A stretch of 64,000 nt of DNA. Source: Bog-532 sp963830385 (GTDB lineage: Bacteria; Actinomycetota; Actinomycetes; Streptosporangiales; Streptosporangiaceae). The position numbers were made by a program, and so were the translations under genes. Location of the stretch: NCBI GenBank assembly GCA_963830385.1, contig CAWHMD010000008.1, positions 372,001 to 436,000 of the forward strand, in the 5' to 3' direction. The notes beneath the pieces were generated by a model. It did no database searches. It had not been told where the DNA came from and saw only the letters and a program-made list of their open reading frames with translations. Below, piece by piece: positions 8,943 through 16,007 of this stretch (position 1 is its first letter; every line of letters starts with the position of its first letter).

Positions 8943-9085
8943 GACAATCACTCCTCCCGCGAAGGGGATGGGGGTTGGTGAAGTTGTGCCAACGCGATAC
9001 CCCCCAGATCGCTTGTTATTCCGGCATCCCAATCTCGGTAACATCACAGCGAGCAAGCGAGGCTACTAACGGTAGGGTCGCGTCC

Positions 9086-10426
9086 GTGGACACCCGGCGC
9101 CTCGTGCCGCGCACCGACGCGCTGCTGGCCGACCCGCGGCTGGCCGACGCGGAGCGCAGGCTCGGCCGGGCCCTGGTCAAGGCGGCCGTGGGCCGGGCCC
9201 AGGACCAGGTGCGGCGGGGCGCCGTCGCGCCCGGCGACGCGGTCGAGGCCACGCTGGCCGAGCTGCCGGCCCGGGCCGCAACCCTCACCCCGGTGGTCAA
9301 CGCGACCGGGGTGCTGCTGCACACCAACCTCGGCCGGGCTCCGCTGTCGGACGCCGCCACCGACGCGCTGGTGGCCGCCGCGGGCGGTACCGACGTGGAG
9401 TTCGACCTGGCCACCGGGTCGCGCGGGCGGCGCGGCCGGGGCACGCTGGCCGCGCTGGGGGCGGCGGTGCCGGCCGCCGGGCGGGTGCACGTGGTCAACA
9501 ACAATGCCGCCGCCCTGGTGCTGGCCGCGACCGCGCTGGCGGCCGGGCGCGAGATCGTCGTCAGCCGCGGCGAGATGGTGGAGATCGGTGACGGGTTCCG
9601 GCTGCCGGACCTGCTGGCTTCGACCGGGGCCCGGCTGCGCGAGGTCGGCACCACCAACCGCACCACCGTCGCCGACTACCTGACCGCGATCGGGCCGGAC
9701 ACCGGTTTCGTGCTCAAGGTGCACCCGTCGAACTTCCGGATCGAGGGCTTCACCGCCGAGGCGACCGTCAAGGACCTGGCCGCCGCGATCCCAGCCGCGC
9801 CCGGTCCGGCTGTCCCGGTGGTGGCCGACATCGGCTCGGGCCTGCTGGCGCCGCACCCGGCGCTGCCGGACGAGCCGGACGCCCAGACCATGCTGCGCGA
9901 CGGGGCGGCGCTGGTCACCGCCAGCGGCGACAAGCTGCTGGGTGGTCCCCAGGCCGGCCTCCTGCTCGGCCGGGACGACCTGGTGCAGCGGCTGGCCCGC
10001 CATCCGCTGGCCCGGGCGCTGCGGGTCGACAAGCTGACGCTGGCCGCGCTCGAAGCCACCCTGACTGGGCCGCCGGTACCGGTCGTGCAAGCGCTCGCCG
10101 CCGATCCCATTTTCATCATGAAAAGGGTGGAACGGGTTGCGGCTGATCTCACAGCTGCGGGGATCGACGCCCACCCGGTCCGGACCGAGGCGGCGGTCGG
10201 GGGCGGCGGGGCGCCCGGTGTGCCGCTGCCCAGCGCCGCCGTGAGCGTGCCGGAGGAGCTGACCGGGGCGCTCCGGAACGGGCCGGCGGTACGGCGCGGC
10301 CGCAGGCCGGCCGTCATCGGCCGGGTCGAGGCGGGAAGGCTGCTGCTGGACCTGCGGGCGGTGGCGCCGTCGGAAGACGAGACGCTGACCCGGGCCGTGA
10401 TCGCGGCCGCGCAAGCCCGGCCATGA
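9086..10426 (+). CDS. selA: L-seryl-tRNA(Sec) selenium transferase
   Basis: 446 residues. SelA is a PLP enzyme that converts seryl-tRNA(Sec) to selenocysteinyl-tRNA(Sec) with selenophosphate. Seen: the N-terminal VNATGVLLHTNLGRAPL motif, an Asn-rich NNNAAALVL segment, DIGSGLLAP and the PLP-lysine motif TASGDKLLGGPQAG. The GTG at 9086 gives VDTRRLVPRTDALL, the normal SelA N-terminus; further upstream the frame enters the divergent promoter. The stop overlaps the selB start by 4 bp. The pair implies selenoprotein synthesis, although selC, selD and selenoprotein genes are not in this window. Confidence 0.95.
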   Translation: MDTRRLVPRTDALLADPRLADAERRLGRALVKAAVGRAQDQVRRGAVAPGDAVEATLAELPARAATLTPVVNATGVLLHTNLGRAPLSDAATDALVAAAGGTDVEFDLATGSRGRRGRGTLAALGAAVPAAGRVHVVNNNAAALVLAATALAAGREIVVSRGEMVEIGDGFRLPDLLASTGARLREVGTTNRTTVADYLTAIGPDTGFVLKVHPSNFRIEGFTAEATVKDLAAAIPAAPGPAVPVVADIGSGLLAPHPALPDEPDAQTMLRDGAALVTASGDKLLGGPQAGLLLGRDDLVQRLARHPLARALRVDKLTLAALEATLTGPPVPVVQALAADPIFIMKRVERVAADLTAAGIDAHPVRTEAAVGGGGAPGVPLPSAAVSVPEELTGALRNGPAVRRGRRPAVIGRVEAGRLLLDLRAVAPSEDETLTRAVIAAAQARP

Positions 10427-12225
10427 CCGTCACCCAGGTCATCGCCACCGCCGGTCACGTCGATCACGGCAAGTCCACGCTGGTGCGGGCGCTCACCGGG
10501 ATGGAGCCGGACCGGTGGGAGGAGGAACGGCGCCGGGGCCTCACCATCGACCTCGGGTTCGCCTGGATGGTGGCCGATGACGGACGCCAGGTCGCGTTCG
10601 TCGACGTGCCCGGGCACGAGCGGTTCGTGCCGAACATGCTGGCCGGGCTGGGACCGGTGCCCGCGGTGCTGATGGTGGTGGCGGCCGATGGCGGCTGGAT
10701 GCCGCAGTCGGCCGAGCACCTGGCCGCGATCGACGCGCTCAGCATCTCCCGCGGGCTGCTGGTGATCACCCGGGCCGACCTGGCCGACCCGGGCCCGGCC
10801 CTGCGGCGGGCGCGGGCCGAGCTGGCCGCCACCAGCCTGCGCGAGGCCGAGGCGGTCGTGGTCAGCGCGGTGACCGGGGCCGGGCTGCCGGAGCTGCGCC
10901 GGGCGCTGGCCACCCTGGCCGGGTCGCTGCCGGTGCCCGACCCGGCCGCGCCGGTCCGGCTGTGGGTGGACCGCGCGTTCAGCATCCGCGGCAGCGGCAC
11001 GGTGGTGACCGGCACGCTGCCGGCCGGGACCGTCCGCGCCGGTGGCGAGCTGCTGCTCACGCCCTCGCTGCGCCCGGTCCGGGTGCGCGCCGTCGAGTCC
11101 CTGGGAGAGCAGGCCGGCCAGGTCAGCGGCGTGGCCCGGGTCGCGCTCAACCTGCGCGGCCTGCCCCGCGAGGTCCCGGGCCGGGGCATGGCCCTGGTCG
11201 AGCCGGGCCGGTGGACGCTGACCGGCCTGATCGACGTCCGCGTCGACACCGGCGATCCTGCCCGGCTGCCGCGGGAGCTGATCGTGCACATCGGCTCGGC
11301 CCGGACCCCCGCCCGGGTCCGGCTGCTGGGCCAGGGCGATGGCGTGGCGCTGGCCCGGCTGACGCTGCGCGATCAGCTGCCGCTGCACGTGGGGGACCGG
11401 ATCCTGCTGCGTGACCCGGGTGCGGCCGGGCTGTTCATCGTCGGCGCGACCGTGCTCGACGTGCTCCCGCCACCGCTGCAACGACGCGGCGCGGCCGCCG
11501 CGGCCGCCGCCGAACTGGCCGGCTGGCCCGACCACCCGCTAGCCAATGACCTGCTGCGGCGGCACCGGCTGCTGCGGACCGGCACGCTGACCGCGATGGG
11601 CCTGGACGGCGGCCCGGCCCCGGTGACGGGGGACTGGCGGGCCGACCCGGCCTTCTGGACCGGCGCCGGGGACCGGCTGGCCGAGCTGACGCGCCGTCAC
11701 GCCAGCGAGCACCCGCTGGCGGTCGGGCTGCCGGTGGACGCGGCCCGGGCCGCCCTCGCCCTGCCCACCCGGGCGCTGGCCGAGGCGCTGGCGCGCCAGG
11801 CCGGGCTCACCGAGCAGGACGGGCAGCTGACCGCCGCCCCGGCCGGCGGCCAGCCGCAGGCCACCCCGGTGCCAGAACGCCTGCTGACCGCGGTCCGCGC
11901 GGTCCGGTCCGACCTGGCCGGCGACCCGTTCCGCGCCCCCGAGGCGGCCCGGCTCCACGAGCTGGGCCTGGACACCAGGGCCATCGCGGCGGCGGCCCGG
12001 GCCGGCCTGCTCCTCCGGGTCAGCGACCAGGTGGTCCTGGCCCCCGGCGCCGACGCGGCGGCGGCCCGGGCGCTGGCCCAGCTCCCGCAGCCGTTCACCA
12101 CCGCGCAGGCCCGCCAGGCACTCGGCACCACCCGGCGGGTGGCCATCCCGCTGCTGGAGTTCCTGGACCGGGCCCGCGTCACCGAGCGCCTGCCCGACGA
12201 CCGGCGCCGCCTGCGCTCACCCTGA
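10423..12225 (+). CDS. selB: Selenocysteine-specific translation elongation factor
   Basis: 600 residues. SelB delivers selenocysteinyl-tRNA to UGA codons next to a SECIS hairpin. The GTPase domain has G1 GHVDHGKST, the RRGLTIDLGF switch I segment, G3 DVPGHERFVPNMLAG and an unusual G4 reading TRAD where most SelBs have TKAD. Translation beta-barrel domains occupy about residues 175-340 with GSGTVVTGTL. The C-terminal part carries winged-helix repeats, the last ending near FTTAQARQALGTTRRVAIPLLEFLD, a typical SelB recognition module. It overlaps selA by ATGA, so the two are coupled. Confidence 0.95.
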   Translation: MTVTQVIATAGHVDHGKSTLVRALTGMEPDRWEEERRRGLTIDLGFAWMVADDGRQVAFVDVPGHERFVPNMLAGLGPVPAVLMVVAADGGWMPQSAEHLAAIDALSISRGLLVITRADLADPGPALRRARAELAATSLREAEAVVVSAVTGAGLPELRRALATLAGSLPVPDPAAPVRLWVDRAFSIRGSGTVVTGTLPAGTVRAGGELLLTPSLRPVRVRAVESLGEQAGQVSGVARVALNLRGLPREVPGRGMALVEPGRWTLTGLIDVRVDTGDPARLPRELIVHIGSARTPARVRLLGQGDGVALARLTLRDQLPLHVGDRILLRDPGAAGLFIVGATVLDVLPPPLQRRGAAAAAAAELAGWPDHPLANDLLRRHRLLRTGTLTAMGLDGGPAPVTGDWRADPAFWTGAGDRLAELTRRHASEHPLAVGLPVDAARAALALPTRALAEALARQAGLTEQDGQLTAAPAGGQPQATPVPERLLTAVRAVRSDLAGDPFRAPEAARLHELGLDTRAIAAAARAGLLLRVSDQVVLAPGADAAAARALAQLPQPFTTAQARQALGTTRRVAIPLLEFLDRARVTERLPDDRRRLRSP

Positions 12226-12239
12226 CCGGCGGCCCCCGC

Positions 12240-12405
12240 AAACACCATCAGCCCACTTCACTAAGCCATTTATATGTGCACTTTTCATGTGTACTTTTTA
12301 GTCTACTCAGATTCGAAACTATTAACTATTTCTGCTGCACTTTTCTCGTAATCTTAGATAATATGTTCGCAACGATTAGCTCAGCTGCGTGAAGGGTGGT
12401 GAGTT
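12240..12405 (+). promoter_or_regulatory. AT-rich leader with repeated TGYACTTTT boxes
   Basis: This stretch is far richer in A and T than its surroundings. TGYACTTTT occurs three times, at 12277-12285, 12290-12298 and 12336-12344, and a -10-like TAGATAATAT sits near 12355. It directly precedes the DUF222/HNH gene, whose ATG at 12406 follows GGTGGTGA. The composition suggests acquired DNA carrying its own promoter; the repeats could be binding sites. Both statements are inference. Confidence 0.5.
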
Positions 12406-13934
12406 ATGGCAGAGCTAGCTTGCGATGGGGATGGCGACCGCGGCCGATCGAGCTCAGGGTCCGGCTCCGGGCTCAAATCCGGTGGCCCCCTGGACGCCGG
12501 CGCGCCCAGTGAATTCCTGGCGGGGCTGGCCGATGCCGCCACCCGAGATGGTCATCTGGCCGACCTGGACGATGACGAGCTGATCGGGGTCTTGCGCGCC
12601 TGGCGGCGGCTCGAATCATGGTGTACCTCGGGCGTGCTCACAGTGATCGCCGAACTGGCCCGCCGCCGCCCCGCCGACCGTACCCCGCCCGCGCCGGTCG
12701 GAGCGTTTCCTGCCCAGCTGAGCGAGTTCATCGGCGACGAGATAGCGGCGGCCCTCACTTTGACCGCCCGCACCGCCGACGCCCACCTCGGCCTGGCCCT
12801 GGATCTTGCCGTCCGGCTGCCCGGCACCGCCCGCGCCTTGCGCGAAGGCAGTATCGACTACCGCAAAGCCCAGCTGATTGCCGAAGCCATCCGGGTCCTG
12901 ACCGACGACCAGGCCCGCCAGGTCGAGGCCCAGGTTCTGGCCACCGCCGCAGGCCAGACGACCGGCCAGCTACGCGCGGCCGTGGCCCGCGCGGTCCTGG
13001 CCGCCGATCCGGAGGCGGCGACCGGCGCCGGGAGGAAGCGCAGAAGGATCCGCGGGTGCGCCGCTGGCAGGAAGACGCCGGTACCGCAGCCCTGGCCGGG
13101 TTCGGGCTACCCCCGGCCGACGTGCTGGAAGCCGACCAGCGCCTCACCACCCGCGCGCTCGCGCTGCGTGAGGCCGGCCTGCCCGGCTCGCTGGAAGACC
13201 TGCGTGCGCGGGCCTACCTGGACACCCTCCTCGGCCACGACTCCGCCCCGCCCACGGACCCAGGGCGCGGCTGCTTGCCCGCCGGGACCGGCCCCGATGA
13301 CCGGCGCCCCCTGTCCGCACGACTCACGCTGACCGTGCCGCTGGTCACTTACCTCGGACTTGGTTCCGGGCCAGGTGCCGTCGCCGGGTTCGGGCCCGTC
13401 GACCCTGCCCTGGCCCGCGAGCTGGCCGCCCGGGCCGCCGCCCATGCGGCCAGCCGGTTCTGCCTCACCGTCACCGGGTCCAGCGGGCAGGCCATCGGTC
13501 ACGGCTGCTTCCCCGGCCGCCCACCCGATCTGACCCGGTCCAGAGCAGACGCCCTCACCGTCACCATCACCCCTCTGGCCAGCAGCCCCTGCGCCCATCA
13601 ATACCAGGAGCCGGGCTACCAGCCCAGCCGCCAGCTTCGCCACCTCGTCGAGGCCCGCACCCCCACGTGTACCGCGCCGGGCTGCCCGCGGCCCGCGGCT
13701 CGCTGCGACCTGGACCACACGACGCCCTACGACCAGGGCGGCCGTACCTGCGAATGCAACCTGGCCCCGCTGTGCCGTCACCATCACCGGTGTAAACAAT
13801 CTCAAGGCTGGCGGCTGGATCAGACCGCGCCCGGCGTCATGACCTGGACGACCCCGGCTGGCCGCCGCTACCTCACCACACCCAGCGCCGTGGGGGCGCC
13901 GCCGCCGCCACGCTCGCCATTCTACAAAGTGTAA
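12406..13934 (+). pseudogene. DUF222/HNH endonuclease (13E12-repeat type), frameshifted
   Basis: The DUF222 domain reads in one frame from ATG 12406 to about 13015 (ending VLAADPEAA). It continues in the -1 frame as DRRREEAQKDPRVRRW through to the TAA at 13932-13934. The combined product of about 508 residues has the HNH core CDLDHTTPYDQGG, then NLAPLCRHHHRCK, with the zinc-type cysteine pair CTAPGC. Inserting one base near 13014-13022 restores a single frame, so this looks like a one-base deletion. No slippery heptamer is present to suggest programmed frameshifting. These families occur in many copies in actinobacteria and act like repeats; a sequencing error is the alternative explanation. 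Confidence 0.8.
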
Positions 13935-13940
13935 ACTTTG
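13925..13940. promoter_or_regulatory. Candidate antitoxin operator
   Basis: A perfect 6-bp inverted repeat (CAAAGT, spacer GTAA, ACTTTG) ends 4 bp before the antitoxin ATG and overlaps the HNH stop codon. Phd/YefM antitoxins autoregulate by binding such dyads. The position would leave almost no untranslated leader if the promoter lies just upstream. Confidence 0.45.
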
Positions 13941-13944
13941 ATGT

Positions 13945-14205
13945 ATGGCTAGCTATGCGTTGACCGCGGCTCGAACTCACCTGGGTGAGCTTGTCGCTCA
14001 GGCCAGGCACACTCACCGTCCTGTCACCATCACCGAGCACGGCAAGCCCGTCGTCGCGCTCATCAATATCGATGACCTGGCTGATCTGGAGGATCGGGCG
14101 GCGCTGGCCGCGCATTTCGCCGAGAAGGCTGCTGGCCGCAGCGGGGTCAGCCTCGACACTTTGGACGCCGCACTCGACCGGATTGACGCAGAGATCATCG
14201 AGTGA
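13945..14205 (+). CDS. Type II antitoxin, Phd/YefM family
   Basis: 86 residues. The N-terminal DNA-binding fold is visible: YALTAARTHLGELVAQA, then the VTITEHGKPVVALI strand pair typical of Phd/YefM. The acidic C-terminal half (SLDTLDAALDRIDAEIIE) would wrap the toxin. It neutralises the RelE-type toxin and normally represses the operon. The ATG at 13945 lies 10 bp after the HNH stop, and its end overlaps the toxin GTG by 4 bp (GTGA). Confidence 0.9.
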   Translation: MASYALTAARTHLGELVAQARHTHRPVTITEHGKPVVALINIDDLADLEDRAALAAHFAEKAAGRSGVSLDTLDAALDRIDAEIIE

Positions 14206-14453
14206 CTATGACCGTCGTCTTCCGGGAGGCGGCGCTCCGTGCCCTGGCCCGCATCCGCAGCGACGACAAAGAAGCATTCACCCAGGTACGCCGGACCATT
14301 GCCACCCTCGCTGACCAGCCGCATCCTGAAGGCACGGTTCCCTGGGGCGGTACCGGTATCTTCCGGCTGCACGCATGGAACGTCCGGGTCCTGTATGAGG
14401 TCGACCACGACACCTCGACCGTCTACATCATCAACGTCGGCCGCATTTCCTGA
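14202..14453 (+). CDS. Type II toxin, RelE/ParE family
   Basis: 83 residues. The RelE/ParE fold is recognised from the N-terminal VVFREAALRALARI helix start, the FRLHAWNVRVLYEVD strands (a conserved Arg in R-VLYEV) and the C-terminal VYIINVGRIS. RelE toxins cleave mRNA in the ribosome while ParE toxins hit gyrase; sequence alone does not decide, though RVLYEVD and the terminal Arg favour the RelE side. The start may be GTG 14202 (overlapping the antitoxin stop) or ATG 14208. Both genes form one operon. Confidence 0.88.
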   Translation: MTMTVVFREAALRALARIRSDDKEAFTQVRRTIATLADQPHPEGTVPWGGTGIFRLHAWNVRVLYEVDHDTSTVYIINVGRIS

Positions 14454-14471
14454 ACGGCCACCATGCGGAGA

Positions 14472-14600
14472 CGCGACTTGCGTCTGTGCTCCGGGCCTGC
14501 GTGGCTGCGTGGCAACAACCATGAGCCGCTGTGCCGTCACCACCGGCGAGCCAGCGTCCGCGATCGGCTGACCGGGTGGCCAGCCGGCCAGCAAGGTAGC
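14472..14600 (+). pseudogene. Decayed 3' fragment of a DUF222/HNH gene
   Basis: No gene fits between the toxin and the GT1 gene, but the DNA resembles the HNH 3' end. One frame reads TCVCAPGLRGC, like the TCTAPGC zinc segment; the next reads EPLCRHHRR and then TGWPAGQ, matching APLCRHHHR and TWTTPAGR of the HNH gene. A 17-base exact match (14526-14542 to 13767-13783) supports homology. The order is conserved, with small deletions and frameshifts. It is thus a relic of a second copy on the far side of the toxin-antitoxin pair. Confidence 0.6.
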
Positions 14601-14632
14601 GGTTCGGCTGTCTCCGCCGTCGCGACAGGGTC

Positions 14633-15865
14633 CTAACCCGCCGCGTCGAGTCCCCTCCCGTCGAGCAGCAGCCGGGCGGCCACTGTCGCGCCGTCGGTGC
14701 GGACGGTGGCGGCCACCGCGGCTGCCCGGGTCCGGGTGGCTGGGTCCAGGGCGGTGCCGAGTGCGGCCGCCAGGGCCCCGGCGGTCAACGCGGCGCCGTC
14801 GTGGCCTGCGCCGGCGCCGGCGCCGATGCCCAGGTCGGTCACCCGGCGGGCGAAGTACGGCTGGTCGGCCCACTGGGGCACCACCACCTGGGGGACGCCG
14901 GCCCGGGCGGCGGTGGTCGTGGTGCCCGCGCCGCCATGATGGACGACCGCGGCCACCCGTCCGAACAGGGCCTGCTGGTTGACCTCGCCAACGGCCAGGC
15001 AGTCGCCGGCGTCGTCGATCGGGGCGAGGCCCGCCCAGCCCTGGCCGAGCAGCACCCGGCGGCCGTGCGCGCGGATCGCCTCGATGGCCAGCCGGGCGAT
15101 GTCCTGCGGGGCACGCATGCTGCCGAAGCTCACGTAGACCGGCGGCGGCCCGGCCTCCAGCCAGGCCGTCAGTTCGGCCGGGAGCAGCCGCTGGTCGGGC
15201 AGGATCCACGCGCCGGTCTGCACCACCCGGCCGTCGTCGGGGTCCGGCCAGGGGGCCAGCGCCGGGTCGGCCGCCAGCCATGGGTGGCCGCCCTTCACGT
15301 AGTCGCGCACGTTGCCGACCGGCGGCAGCCCGTTCTTGGCCCGGTGGGCGTTGAGCGGCGGCCCGAAGGCCGCGTTGTAGTTCTCGATGTCCAGCTGGTT
15401 CAGCTCCTGTGGGTCGGTCACCTCGGGCGGGACCGCCCGGCCGGGCAGCGGCTGCGGCCGGTGCCGCGGCGACGGCAGGAAGATCGGGCAGTAGTGCACC
15501 AGCACCGACGGGATGCCGATCTTCTCGGCCACCGACCGCGCCGCCGCCGCGGCCGGCACCACGCCGCTGGCCACCACCGCGTCACAGGTCCCGGCGACCG
15601 CCGGGACCCGGTCGAACCAGGTGGCGATCAGGTCGTCGATGCGCTGATTCACGTCGACCTGAGCGGGCGGCACCGCCCCGTGCACCAGCTCGCGCACCGG
15701 CTCGCCGGTCGGCACCAGCGGCACCCCGGCCTCGGCCAGCCGCTCCGCGCAATCCGGCGGCGCGCACACCACCGCCTCCGCCCCGAGGGCCTGCAGCTGC
15801 ACCGCCAGCGCGACCAGCGGCTCGACGCCCCCGCGAGAGTCATACGTCGACAAAAGCACTCGCAT
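14633..15865 (-). CDS. GT1 glycosyltransferase (glycopeptide GtfB/UGT type)
   Basis: 410 residues. GT-B enzyme transferring an activated sugar to a lipid or small-molecule acceptor. The N-terminal acceptor domain begins MRVLLSTYDSRGGVEPLVALA. The C-terminal donor site carries YVSFGSMRAP, then VVHHGGAGTTTTAARAGVPQ and VVPQWADQPYFARRV, the nucleotide-diphosphate-sugar signature (HHGGAGTT plus DQ). The length fits the actinobacterial macrolide/glycopeptide family. No aglycone pathway lies beside it; the neighbours are a toxin-antitoxin relic and a GH13 gene, so its acceptor is unknown. Sterol or glycolipid glycosylation is possible. Confidence 0.88.
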   Translation of the reverse strand: MRVLLSTYDSRGGVEPLVALAVQLQALGAEAVVCAPPDCAERLAEAGVPLVPTGEPVRELVHGAVPPAQVDVNQRIDDLIATWFDRVPAVAGTCDAVVASGVVPAAAAARSVAEKIGIPSVLVHYCPIFLPSPRHRPQPLPGRAVPPEVTDPQELNQLDIENYNAAFGPPLNAHRAKNGLPPVGNVRDYVKGGHPWLAADPALAPWPDPDDGRVVQTGAWILPDQRLLPAELTAWLEAGPPPVYVSFGSMRAPQDIARLAIEAIRAHGRRVLLGQGWAGLAPIDDAGDCLAVGEVNQQALFGRVAAVVHHGGAGTTTTAARAGVPQVVVPQWADQPYFARRVTDLGIGAGAGAGHDGAALTAGALAAALGTALDPATRTRAAAVAATVRTDGATVAARLLLDGRGLDAAG

Positions 15866-15920
15866 TCCGTGTCCCCATTCCGTCGCTATCCCGGCACGGC
15901 CTGCGATTATGGGGCACGAC

Positions 15921-15983
15921 GGGGGGCTTGCGGCAAGCCCCCGGTCGCGCTATACGTTGATAATGGCGGGGAGTTCTGACTCC
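15921..15983. terminator. Two hairpins between GH13 and GT1 genes
   Basis: GGGGGCTTG, loop CGG, CAAGCCCCC forms a 9-bp stem at 15921-15941. GGAGT, loop TCTG, ACTCC forms a second small stem at 15970-15983. Both lie downstream of the GH13 stop on the minus strand and before the GT1 gene, so they likely end the GH13 transcript. Confidence 0.5.
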
Positions 15984-16007
15984 TCGCCTTCCGGCTGCCC
16001 GGCCGCG

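Noticed and set aside
9676..11535. Long minus-strand open frame opposite selA/selB
   Set aside because: No recognisable motif and biased composition; both opposing genes are well supported.
8943..12405. tRNA-Sec (selC) near selAB
   Set aside because: I searched the flanks by eye for a long acceptor/variable-arm tRNA with a UCA anticodon and found none; a covariance search would be decisive.
13010..13030. Programmed -1 frameshift in the HNH gene
   Set aside because: No X-XXY-YYZ slippery heptamer at the frame junction; a one-base deletion explains it more simply. The same holds for the kinase at about 25750.
12226..14632. Insertion sequence or integrative element
   Set aside because: No transposase or integrase, no terminal inverted repeats, no tRNA attachment site. 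The patch is better described as an HNH repeat with a toxin-antitoxin pair.
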